A stretch of 64,000 nt of DNA. Source: Metridium senile. Taxonomy: Eukaryota; Cnidaria; Anthozoa; Actiniaria; Metridiidae. Below are positions 24,201 through 29,747 of this stretch, one piece after another (position 1 is the stretch's first letter; every line of letters begins with the position of its first letter). A program made the translations under genes and the position numbers. The DNA is taken from NCBI GenBank assembly GCA_949775045.1, contig OX459095.1, positions 20,826,311 through 20,890,310 on the forward strand, in the 5' to 3' direction. Under the pieces are notes generated by a model that did no database searches, was not told the origin of the DNA, and saw only the letters and a list, made by a program, of their open reading frames with translations.

Positions 24201-24535
24201 TAGCAAAACTGTAGTAAGCATCAATTTAAAATTGCGCATTGCACATAGAATGTTATTCTGATTTATACTCACTCGAATGATTGTTGAATTTGGACTGTGT
24301 TTACTTGGCTTGACTGCAAGAAAATTATGATGGCAATATATTAAGGGAATAATATCACGCAACACAAAGCGAATATGAGTGATATTTTGTGAATTAAAAG
24401 CTCATGCATAATGATTAATTACGTTAATAAAGCTTATCTAATTTATAATATTACCCTTGATAAAGCAGTTTCATTCCTCTCTGGGCTCTTTCCAGCTGAT
24501 GATAGTATTTGAAAGTCAGGCGTTATAATAGACAT
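3257..24535 (-). CDS. Large multi-exon gene, product not recognised; 3' end not found in the window
   Basis: I do not recognise the family. Twenty-three exons (written high to low) join in one consistent frame with GT/AG borders: 24535-24455, 24313-24273, 23767-23567, 20819-20773, 20687-20521, 19359-19234, 18694-18619, 18232-18156, 17313-17254, 16754-16666, 16471-16317, 14397-14220, 13781-13689, 12763-12631, 11716-11640, 10809-10680, 10120-9986, 8141-8039, 7925-7852, 7146-7022, 6296-6181, 5765-5653, 3404-3257. The start ATG at 24535 is the first in frame and faces a divergent gene. The product is at least 848 residues, mostly short amphipathic helices such as YLEDTNLLPVLNSWVILIAG, with a Ser/Thr/Asn-rich loop coded by exon 12. 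No signal peptide or clear membrane segment was seen, so an intracellular helical-repeat scaffold is a guess. Exon 23 ends in phase 1 at a good donor, so one or more further exons must exist. Exon 13 is also open in a second frame, but only the chosen one splices into exon 14. Confidence 0.75.
3808..3880 (-). pseudogene. Degenerate tRNA-like sequence (tRNA relic or SINE head)
   Basis: Read on the minus strand, it shows an A-box-like TTAGCTTAGTTGGTAAATC, an anticodon region with ATTGCAAGCC, and a B box GGTTCGAGTC. The T stem and acceptor stem no longer pair (for example TTCCC against GTCAC), and no oligo-T terminator is obvious. It could be a decayed tRNA gene with a GCA or TGC anticodon, or the 5' part of a tRNA-derived SINE. 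It lies in the intron before the last visible exon of the unnamed gene. Confidence 0.55.
3982..4140. repeat. Inverted repeat (GATCAAACAC arms)
   Basis: The left arm ATCAAAAACTCGTGC...TGTTTGATCAGG is inverted at the right as CCTGATCAAACAC...CTCGTTTTTGAT. A separate tandem of CACTGATCAAGA units sits just upstream at about 3585-3640. Confidence 0.75.
4140..5640. repeat. About 57-bp minisatellite in an ATC-rich tract
   Basis: About twenty copies of a unit containing CACCATAGTAATATCTACAT and ATAGTAACTATCATTATCATC, separated by variable (ATC)n. Copies decay after about 5330. It fills the intron next to the exon at 5653-5765. Confidence 0.92.
5814..5885 (+). tRNA. tRNA-Gly (anticodon TCC)
   Basis: A complete 72-nt cloverleaf. 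The acceptor stem GCGTCGG pairs with CCGACGC, and the discriminator is A. The D arm contains the A box TGGTATAATGG. The anticodon stem CTGC/GCAG encloses the loop CTTCCAA, which gives anticodon TCC. The T arm CCGGG-TTCGATT-CCCGG is perfect and includes the B box GGTTCGATTCC. A run of 12 T residues follows at 5889-5900, a normal RNA polymerase III terminator. It is not interrupted by an intron. The gene lies antisense inside an intron of the unnamed large gene, just upstream of its exon at 5653-5765. Confidence 0.97.
5889..5900 (+). terminator. Pol III oligo-T terminator of tRNA-Gly
   Basis: An uninterrupted T tract starts four bases after the tRNA 3' end, the expected place for RNA polymerase III release. 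Confidence 0.85.
6645..6861. mobile_element. Palindromic MITE with GGCCCnnGCAAACGGTTTC termini
   Basis: The left end AAGGCCCGAGCAAACGGTTTC is inverted at the right as GAAACCGTTTGCCGGGGCCTT. The arms extend inward through GCTTCAACRTCCGTTC to a short centre. About 215 bp, no ORF. Confidence 0.85.
7427..7490. repeat. Fragment of repeat family G
   Basis: It matches the start of the family G element at 43856-43987 (AGCGAGTAAACTAGTATA...TGTTTGATATAAA). Another inverted fragment lies at 16805-16860. The hammerhead-like end is not present in this fragment. Confidence 0.6.
7660..7780. repeat. Partial copy of palindromic family H
   Basis: The right end TTTCACGGGTTAATGAAAAC matches family H termini at 26371-26484. 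The left boundary is unclear. Confidence 0.5.
8150..9285. repeat. Long GTAA/GTAGGTGAGCAA tetranucleotide-derived array
   Basis: Over 1.1 kb of AAGTAGGTGAGCAAGTGAGT-type units derived from a 4-bp period. Because the units have no stop in three minus frames, long Leu/Thr/Tyr/Ser ORFs appear here; they are repeat artefacts. The array begins almost at the acceptor of the exon at 8039-8141. Confidence 0.95.
9663..9955. repeat. 28-bp minisatellite (GGACTTCCGGTACCTTG)
   Basis: About ten copies of a 28-bp unit containing GGGGTGGACTTCCGGTACC and TTGTATATA. Leftmost copies carry GATA in place of GGTA, and a few units are one base shorter. The array ends about 30 bp from the donor of the exon at 9986-10120. 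Confidence 0.95.
10905..11600. repeat. ATC/GAT-rich low-complexity tract with imperfect about 115-bp units
   Basis: Repeated blocks such as ATAACCATCRTGATTACTACC and ATCGTCACCATACTG occur among (ATC)n and (ATG)n runs. It lies inside an intron. Confidence 0.8.
11977..12176. mobile_element. Palindromic MITE family A, copy 2
   Basis: ATAGTCCCCTTCACAGT at the left and ACTGTGAAGGGGACTAT at the right are exact inverses. The arms continue through GCCATTTTGAAAGG / CCTTTGAGGATGGC. It lies in an intron of the unnamed gene. Confidence 0.9.
12295..12565. repeat. GC-rich 17-bp minisatellite (CGCTTATTCGAGGGCGG)
   Basis: About sixteen copies of a 17-bp unit with point variation. All three plus frames are open through it, giving repeat ORFs without gene character. 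Its GC content stands out against the AT-rich surroundings. Confidence 0.95.
12770..13083. repeat. 23-bp minisatellite (ACATACAATAAGTTGTTGACATG)
   Basis: About 13-14 copies of a 23-bp unit that vary mainly at AATAAG/AGTAAG. It begins a few bases upstream of the acceptor of the exon at 12631-12763. The Cys/Val/Asn-rich minus-strand ORFs here are repeat-derived. Confidence 0.95.
13111..13229. repeat. Hairpin element with TAGAAAATAAGGCATTTAG arms
   Basis: The outer arms are near-perfect inverses (TAGAAAATAAGGCATTTAGA and TCTAAATGCCTTATTTTCTA). An inner stem ACTTTTATTCA/TGAATAAAAGT closes a 25-nt loop with TGATGA and AAAACGTA. Confidence 0.75.
13472..13576. repeat. Short inverted repeat
   Basis: AGATTTCGGACTATGAAAAG at the left is inverted at the right as CTTTTCACAGTCGTACGAAATCT with a few mismatches. 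Confidence 0.6.
13870..14156. repeat. AAAC/AAAT/GAAC tetranucleotide tract
   Basis: CAAACAAACGAACAAATGAA-type units give Phe/Cys/Leu/Val ORFs on the minus strand. Simple sequence between two exons of the unnamed gene. Confidence 0.9.
14690..16270. repeat. 56-bp minisatellite built on (CTGT)n
   Basis: About 26 copies of a 56-bp unit containing CTGCTGTATGTCTG, TTATCTGACGGTGTCTG and TTTTCAATTTG. It ends about 45 bp from the exon at 16317-16471. Because 56 is not a multiple of 3, successive units restart overlapping Cys/Leu/Ser/Val ORFs in different frames. Confidence 0.96.
16905..17192. mobile_element. Repeat element with inverted CCCTTATAA ends
   Basis: The left end GTCTCCCTTATAAAAGGGG matches the inverted right end TTATAAGGGAGTCTCC. 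Internal CCCTTTTAG motifs recur. No ORF. An inverted family G fragment abuts it at 16805-16860. Confidence 0.5.
17505..17760. repeat. Dispersed repeat family E, partial copy
   Basis: CACCTATTTCAAAAATCTTAGTCGC, ACTCTAAAGCCTG and the central AACAAGTTGTTGTAGTGGTAG are shared with the complete copy at 53192-53484 and a half copy at 32757-32938. Confidence 0.75.
17893..18140. repeat. Direct duplication (ACTTCTCTTGTGTTCT ... GCACACATGC)
   Basis: A block of about 110 bp is repeated once in direct orientation and includes CATTCTTCTCTTAACACTTC and GCCTATTTTCTATTTCTT-like segments. The second copy is shorter. Confidence 0.7.
18255..18600. repeat. GATGATGA-rich low-complexity tract
   Basis: Imperfect ATGATGRTGA sequence with no consistent unit. 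It lies in the intron between exons at 18156-18232 and 18619-18694. Confidence 0.75.
18740..19100. repeat. GAT/AAC-rich tract with a duplicated block
   Basis: ATGATGATCATGAAGACAAC and GATACTYGTTAAAACAATGATGG each occur two or three times. Low-complexity intron sequence. Confidence 0.75.
19286..19900. repeat. 92-bp tandem array derived from an exon and its splice acceptor
   Basis: Unit starts lie at 19286, 19378, 19470, 19562, 19654, 19746 and 19838, so there are six full copies and one partial copy of exactly 92 bp. The first unit overlaps the real exon 19234-19359. Each later unit repeats the first about 27 codons of that exon (YDVHKPVVVLFGPCIF region) with the acceptor TTCAATCCTAG, but not the exon's donor. 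The array is cut at 19900 by a family D insertion. Confidence 0.95.
19901..20021. mobile_element. Truncated copy of family D, inserted at the end of the 92-bp array
   Basis: GCTGCTGCTAACTACTCTGC through AGAAAACCGCAGTAA matches the right half of the elements at 27401-27600 and 39193-39366. Its left half is missing. Confidence 0.75.
20289..20405. repeat. Inverted repeat with TTATTGACTGGGT arms
   Basis: TTATTGACTGGGTTAGG...AAAATATTTGGCTC is inverted at the right as GAGCCAAATATTTTCCC...CTCAGTCAATAA. It lies in an intron. Confidence 0.7.
20919..20994 (+). ncRNA. Hammerhead-like hairpin relic (core ends CGAAACGTCA)
   Basis: A 20-bp inverted repeat with one mismatch (AAGTTTGATTTT...TTTTAT / ATAAAAT...AATCAAACTT) encloses a loop that ends CGAAACGTCA, the 3' side of a hammerhead core. 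The 5' side reads CAAGTAG rather than CTGANGA, and no good stem II is seen, so it should be inactive. Confidence 0.35.
21070..21473. mobile_element. Nonautonomous element with TAAGGGCCRATCCGCACTAGA termini
   Basis: The left end TAAGGGCCAATCCGCACTAGA and the right end TCTAGTGCGGATCGGCCCTTA are inverted with one mismatch. About 400 bp, no ORF. A second palindromic element is nested inside at 21273-21395. Confidence 0.85.
21273..21395. mobile_element. Nested palindromic element (GGGGACGACCATTTAA)
   Basis: ATTAAGGGGACGACCATTTAA at the left matches the inverse of TTAAATGGTCGGCCCCTAAT at the right. It lies wholly inside the element at 21070-21473, so it is the younger insertion. Confidence 0.75.
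21527..22182. mobile_element. TTAA-bounded nonautonomous transposon 1
   Basis: It starts TTAAGGAGATTCCGTAGT and ends ACTACGGAATCTCCTTAA, a perfect inverse. About 650 bp. The flanking TTAA is typical of piggyBac-type insertion. No transposase ORF. It shares the TTAA at 22179-22182 with the next element. Confidence 0.85.
22179..23482. mobile_element. TTAA-bounded nonautonomous transposon 2, abutting transposon 1
   Basis: It starts TTAAGGTGGCTGACTACTAT and ends ATAGTAGTCAGCCACCTTAA, perfect over 22 bp at each end. About 1.3 kb. Only short ORFs were seen, so it is nonautonomous or decayed. piggyBac-like by its TTAA borders. Confidence 0.88.
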
Positions 24536-25080
24536 TTTGTTGATATCATACTTGGATCAGAACTAAACTGCTTGAAGTATTCACACTGGAAATTCAATGA
24601 GAGCTGTCAGAAAAAGCTGCAAAAATTAAATCAAAATCATTTTCGTATTTCATAAATTTTGAAATCTTTAAAACCCCAAAACGTTCAACTGCTTCATCCT
24701 TTACCTTAAATAACTACATTGTAACCCGTATTATTTAAGTAACCTTTTAAAGATTGCCGTTTTGTGCCGTTTTACTGTTCTTCAAATTTACAAAACCGCC
24801 ATCTTTGTTGCTTGTTTACAATTTCTGTTGCTTGCTAGTACTGAGGCTCTCGCACATATGAAGACGAACGCCTTGTAGAATATGTTCCCGCCAAAACAAG
24901 CAAACAAGCCCAATCTTGTCTGCATAATTTACACATCTACTCATCGTCGAAACAGCTTAGAGTTGGTGTTCTGCTGTCACTGGCAAGTTATCTTCTTTTA
25001 GCAGTAGCTAATTTCTTCGTTTTTAGATTTCAACCGCAAGAAGTTCTACGATTTTAACACTATTTGTCGACTTAGTCAAA
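24536..25080. promoter_or_regulatory. Divergent promoter spacer, unnamed gene / nuclease gene
   Basis: 545 bp separate the two start codons. No clear TATA box was seen at a fixed distance from either. No repeat was recognised, in contrast to almost every other noncoding stretch, which suggests constraint on this spacer. The call rests on gene orientation only. Confidence 0.5.
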
Positions 25081-26286
25081 ATGTCGGCAGGATCGAACGT
25101 TCGATCGATGATCACCATCAATGCCAGCGAGCTTGCAAGTGTCTTGGATCGCCATTATTATCAACCAAGGAACGAAACCATGCTAAAGGTTTGGCAGAGG
25201 ACGGATCAACGGACATTTTGCATCGCTAACGCTCTGGATCACAGAAATAAAATCTCAACGCTCATCAATCATTATTATCAGACGGTGCAAACGGGCAGGA
25301 CTAAAGAGGCACTGGCGAGTATTCTTGTTGACAAGTGGGACCAAGATGAAGTGGGATTTATTCAAGTAATGAAAGAAGTATTCCCAGAGAGCGATTCTCA
25401 AGGCCATTTCAGGAGTCTGAGGATAAAGATACTAAGAGAATTGAAAGCACTGAAACTAAGGAATTGCAAGGAAGAAAAGCTCTTGAAAGATTCCCAAATA
25501 CAGAAAACTGAATTGCTTGAAGAAGTTAAAAAACTGTCTGAAAATGAGAAAAGGACTATTTCTGAATCAGTGAAAGAAATATGTGAGAAAAAAGGCATCA
25601 AAAATGAAGAGGTGATCAAAGCAGTTGAATCAACTCTCACTAAGGACAGAGGCACCAAACTAGAAAGTAAAACAGTAGAGGTTTTTGGGAAAGAAAAAGG
25701 AGTGGAATTTGCCGAAGTAGATGAAGATCTCCTTGAAATCAAAGTGATGGAGTGCGAAGGGGTAGAGTGGATCCTCCAAGGGCGTGCAGATGCCTTGACG
25801 CAAGACAAAGTCATTGAAGTCAAAAATAGAAAGAATCGATTCATGCAACCATTGTATGATTTGATCCAACTGCAGGCTTATCTCTATCTTTATGACAGAG
25901 AGGATGGAGTTCTGTTAGAGAGATTGTCTGAAGAAAACCAAGAAACTGCTGTAAAATTCGAAGTCGGTTTTTGGATTGATGATGTCATACCAGGAATGAA
26001 GGCATTTGTTGAAGAGTTGCACAGCATCATCAGTAAGAATAAGGAACGATTTAGTGAAAACTGTCTTCCTTCTCAAGTTGAAGGTTCAACTACAAATAAG
26101 TCACCTTCCAAGAGGTCATGTGAGAATGACGACTCTCCTATTCAAGACAAAAAGCCATGCTCTGGCTTAGATGAGGGAGTTGCTCCACAGAAACACCAAG
26201 AGAATGACTCTCTCCAGGAGAAAGAACTGTGCTCAGAGTCAAATGATTCTGAATCTAAACTATTGGTGGTTACAGGTACATCATAA
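25081..26286 (+). CDS. YqaJ/lambda-exonuclease-like PD-(D/E)XK nuclease-domain protein, intronless
   Basis: A single uninterrupted frame of 401 residues; every neighbouring protein gene has many introns. An N-terminal block (about 11-40, ITINASELASVLDRHYYQPR) resembles the ASELA-type lead-in seen in viral and YqaJ-type nucleases. A charged coiled-coil-like stretch spans about 120-185. The nuclease core follows: RGTKLE (R190-E195, the RGxxxE helix), GRADA with D237, IEVK with E246 and K248, then QLQAYLYLYD (Q263/Q265-Y267), the usual Q-x-x-x-Y helix. All residues expected for metal-dependent DNA cleavage are present. The tail (about 330-401) is acidic, Cys/Ser-rich and low complexity, with a short basic KSPSKR that could be a nuclear signal. 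The domain call is strong. Whether it is host-domesticated, a retrocopy or a captured viral-type gene cannot be decided here. The first AATAAA downstream lies in a MITE at 26447-26452. Confidence 0.8.
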   Translation: MSAGSNVRSMITINASELASVLDRHYYQPRNETMLKVWQRTDQRTFCIANALDHRNKISTLINHYYQTVQTGRTKEALASILVDKWDQDEVGFIQVMKEVFPESDSQGHFRSLRIKILRELKALKLRNCKEEKLLKDSQIQKTELLEEVKKLSENEKRTISESVKEICEKKGIKNEEVIKAVESTLTKDRGTKLESKTVEVFGKEKGVEFAEVDEDLLEIKVMECEGVEWILQGRADALTQDKVIEVKNRKNRFMQPLYDLIQLQAYLYLYDREDGVLLERLSEENQETAVKFEVGFWIDDVIPGMKAFVEELHSIISKNKERFSENCLPSQVEGSTTNKSPSKRSCENDDSPIQDKKPCSGLDEGVAPQKHQENDSLQEKELCSESNDSESKLLVVTGTS

Positions 26287-26370
26287 GAACACTAAATAGG
26301 AAGCTTAAAAAGGGCTAGTATATGCCTGCATCACCACTCCCTCGTGTTAGACTGCATGGTGAATTGTGTA

Positions 26371-26484
26371 GAGCCATTTTCATTAACCTGTGAAACACAC
26401 TTGAGTTTATCACAGTTGTTATTTGACTATCATGTATAATAATAATAATAAATCTTGTTTCACAGGTTGATGAAAACAACTCTA
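26371..26484. mobile_element. Palindromic MITE family H, supplies AATAAA
   Basis: AGCCATTTTCATTAACCTGTGAAAC at the left is mirrored by GTTTCACAGGTTGATGAAAACAACTCT at the right. About 114 bp. It lies 85 bp past the nuclease stop codon and contains AATAAA at 26447-26452. Confidence 0.8.
26447..26452 (+). promoter_or_regulatory. Candidate poly(A) signal of the nuclease-like gene
   Basis: The first canonical AATAAA downstream of the stop codon at 26286, inside the family H MITE. Use in vivo is inferred from position only. Confidence 0.45.
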
Positions 26485-26793
26485 ATTATACAAGAATAGC
26501 CTGTGTTTCTTTTTGCAGGGGAATGGGAAAAAGTTATTTTAGGTTGTTTTTGGATAGCTGTGTGTCCTGTGTTGTCTTAGGTTTCTTGTGGCTATATCGG
26601 TAACACAACTTACACAAAACAACAAAACAACACTTTCCCTCCCCCCCAAAAAAAGAAACGCTTGCTATGCAGGCTAATTACAAGAATTAACTCTAACAAA
26701 TAAGTTGAAGTTTTGTTAAGTGAAGTGTGGGCAAAGAAATAATCTGGTTTAACTCATTTCATTGCAATCTAGTCTAAGACTTGTAGTATGGGC

Positions 26794-27186
26794 ATAGGCA
26801 GCCCAACTACTCCTTTCGAGGATTTTTTATTTTTCAATAAAGATTCAATGGAAAAAAATGCGCGCGACTCTTTTGGTTTCTTTGTTTGGCGCGCGCTTGT
26901 AGTCTTTGGGTTTCCTGTGGCACGCTTGTAGATTATGGGGTTCCTGTGGTCAATCCCGCGGGATACAAGTATATATTGTGACAATAACAAGGTACCTGTC
27001 CCTGCTGACCATCCATCCCGCGGGATTGACCACAGGAACCCCACAATCTACAAGCGCGCCACAGGAAACCCAAAGACTACAAGCGCGCGCCAAACAAAGA
27101 AACCAAAAGAGTCGCGCGCATTTTTTTCCATTGAATCTTTATTTAAAAATAAAAAAATCCTCGAAAGGAGTAGTTGGGCTGCCTAT
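26794..27186. mobile_element. 393-bp near-perfect inverted repeat
   Basis: Arms of about 165-190 bp begin ATAGGCAGCCCAACTACTCC and include GCGCGCGACTCTTTTGGTTTC and TCCCGCGGGATTGACC in inverse orientation, with a centre near 26965-27005. It can fold into one long hairpin. ORFs here are mirror images of the same sequence. Confidence 0.9.
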
Positions 27187-27400
27187 GGTATGGGCTGGTC
27201 TGGTATTGGGGCAAATGGTAAAGGAAGGAAGGAAGAAGGAAAGAAAGATAGAAAGAAAGAGAAGGAAAGAATGAAACGAATAATTTGTTAATAAACATTA
27301 ACAAATGTGATCAAAGTATGCTCCTGACTTATTTTACCGAAGTCACAGACAATCATTTATTAATCCAAGGGTAGATACTAAAACAACAATGAGAATAAGC

Positions 27401-27600
27401 TATTACTGCGGTTTTTGTCTTTCGGCAAACTCATTCCAACATCTAACGTTTTTGCTGCTGCTAATTACTCTGCACCTTTTATGTTTTTGATTGACAGCAG
27501 CCAAAAACGTATTGGGCCGCTAGTAACACAGGCTAACGTATTTCACAACCAGCTGTTGTAAATGTCTGAGTTTGCAGAAAGTCGAACACCGCAGTAATAG
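27401..27600. mobile_element. MITE family D, full copy
   Basis: The left end TTACTGCGGTTTTTGTC pairs with the inverted right end GTCGAACACCGCAGTAA. The interior includes GCTGCTGCTAATTACTCTGC. Other copies: 19901-20021 (truncated) and 39193-39366. Confidence 0.85.
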
Positions 27601-28031
27601 ATTGCAGCTTGGTAAAAAGAATGAAAGGCCAGCATTTTGAAATTCACACATTAGTTTATGTACAATAACTAATCATTTTTTATTTTACATTCTTATTGAC
27701 AACAATTACAAGTCGATATCAAGTAATATCTTGGGTATAGATTACAATCATAAATATCAAGTAGAATCATAAATATAGGATTGTTTAGCTAAGTTTGCTA
27801 TAATTATTTGTAAATATCATTTTAGATATTTTTAGTAGAGAACAAATAGTATCTCAACTGTGAAACAAGAAAAATACTAAAATAGTTAAATATTTGCTAA
27901 TCCTATTTGTTTGCTATTGTTCAATGGGACATAGCACTATGTTGTACTATTTAGTAGTTGTATTTCACGGATATATTGTTTGCACTCTACTTAAGATTAC
28001 ATGAAATATATTAAAATGTCTGCTGTGCAAT

Positions 28032-28180
28032 ACTTGAATCGAAATATGGCGTACTTTTATTGTTCTCGACTGTCTAGCCTCGTGTTCATGTTGGGAAAAC
28101 AATAGTTTTCTCATGTTTGCGAGGCTGGGCAGTCAAGAAGAATTGTTATTCAAATTGACCGCCATATTTCCATTCGGTGT
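28032..28180. mobile_element. MITE family B, copy 1
   Basis: The left arm GAATCGAAATATGGCG is inverted at the right (CGCCATATTTCCATTCGGTG). The arms continue through TATTGTTCTYGACTG and GCCTCGTGTTCATG. Copies at 38966-39124 and 43540-43690. Confidence 0.85.
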
Positions 28181-28223
28181 ATTTAGTAACTATATATTAG
28201 CCACTAGAGTGCAAATATATAAT

Positions 28224-28335
28224 AGAGCTGTTTTCATTCATCTTTAATGCACCTTAATCCATTGTGCTCTTTTGTTGTTATTTGACACACTTTAATTAAC
28301 ACACTTTGTTTCATGGGTTAATGAGAACAACTCTA
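28224..28335. mobile_element. Palindromic MITE family H, copy
   Basis: AGAGCTGTTTTCATTCA at the left and TTAATGAGAACAACTCT at the right; the interior TTGTTGTTATTTGACACAC resembles the family H copy at 26371. Confidence 0.7.
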
Positions 28336-28733
28336 TGCCAGTGAAAACATAAAACTATTTAGTGCAATTTTGTGCTAATTTGATTGTTTTCAAATGTCTA
28401 ATAAGTCACTGGTATTTTATTTGTACTCTATCGAAAGGCAAATACTGAATAGTCATGAATTAAAAACTAACTTTACTAAGTAACTGTTTTGTTTTTACTT
28501 CATGGATAATTTAAGTGTTTTTGCTCTATCCATATATGAACAATAATAAATTGAAAATTGTATAATTTTCATTCTAAATACTGGTATTATAATACTAAAA
28601 TACCAGTTAAACAAATCATCCTAGCTATTTTAAAATTATGATTTTGTCAGACAAACAAGAGTACAAACACTAAAAGCATGCAAAACTTACATGCTTATAG
28701 AATTAGCATGAAATATCACTATTATTTTAGTAC

Positions 28734-28878
28734 TAGAGTACAAACACTAAAAGTGTGCAACATAATTACCACTAAATACTGCTAAATTATGCTAATTCTA
28801 TTGTTCTCTATTGTTTAATCAACACTATTTAGTGGTAAATAGTACAAAGTATTGCACACTTTTAGTTTTTGTACTCTA
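28734..28878. repeat. AT-rich inverted repeat (TAGAGTACAAACACTAAAAG)
   Basis: TAGAGTACAAACACTAAAAG and its inverse CTTTTAGTTTTTGTACTCTA bound the interval. Partial copies of the arm flank it on both sides (28667-28700 and 28880-28915), so it may be a nested or tandem arrangement. Confidence 0.7.
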
Positions 28879-29354
28879 TTTATGTTGCACGCTTTTAATG
28901 TTTGTACTCTAGTAATCAATGCAGGATATTCATTATTGTATTCCCTGCTAACAGAGGTTTATTTCTCCTACCCTTTAATTAGAGCGACAAGAAAACAAAC
29001 CTCTGCCAGCACTATTTTTATATATTTGAAAGATATTATATAGTCTTAATTATAATTGTAATAATTTGATTAATAATGTGAAGATCATAATAACATTTCA
29101 GGTATTAAAATCAATTGATAATTTTGTTATCAATAAATATTTCAAGAATACCAAATTCCAAAATATAACTTTACCCCCAATTTTGGAAATGAAAAGTCAT
29201 CCATTTTTGAAAGACTTGATTTATATCATTATAACTACCTAATGAACTAACTAAAGTATAAAAGTCACACATCATTGACTATGAACATTGATACTTATAT
29301 AAAAACCTAGATCCACTTTGATTCAGAAATCCTTCATATCCTATAACAAAGTTT

Positions 29355-29562
29355 ACAGTGTGACGCGCAAAAGTATGACCACTTGTAATACATTCGCATA
29401 CTTCTATGCACAGACTTAATGCTGCAAAACGAGTTTTTATACACCTTATTTGGTAAAATCAGACAACTTCACATCAAACGGGTCTGTTTAAAGTACAAAC
29501 TCCCGTGCATAGAAGTATGCGAATACATTATATGTGGTCATACTTTTGCGCATCGCACTGTA
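29355..29562. mobile_element. Inverted-repeat element (ACAGTGTGACGCGCAAAAG)
   Basis: Left ACAGTGTGACGCGCAAAAG and right CTTTTGCGCATCGCACTGT are inverses. Each arm runs about 60 bp and includes CATACTTCTATGCAC / GTGCATAGAAGTATG. Confidence 0.8.
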
Positions 29563-29747
29563 ACATTACCAACAAATAAACTGAGGAGGGGACTGATCAT
29601 ATATATAAAGAGGCATGCTTTTTTTTTCACAATGAAATAAGGTCTCTTGTGCTTGCGTTTGCGCTTGTGTCGCTAGTGAAAACTAGGCTTAAATGTCCCT
29701 CGACGATGAATATAATCAAGAGGGACATTTACATTAAATATCAAACA

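Larger units (their letters stand above)
26287..29747. other. Convergent intergenic region, nuclease gene / GDPD1, filled with palindromic elements
   Basis: It contains a family H MITE, a 393-bp inverted repeat, copies of families D, B and H, and two AT-rich palindromes. Apart from the AATAAA at 26447 nothing gene-like was seen. Confidence 0.7.

Noticed and set aside
26906..27291. Plus-strand ORFs of 118-122 residues after the nuclease gene
   Set aside because: They cross a mirror-image inverted repeat, and the matching minus ORF has the same peptides; no other support.
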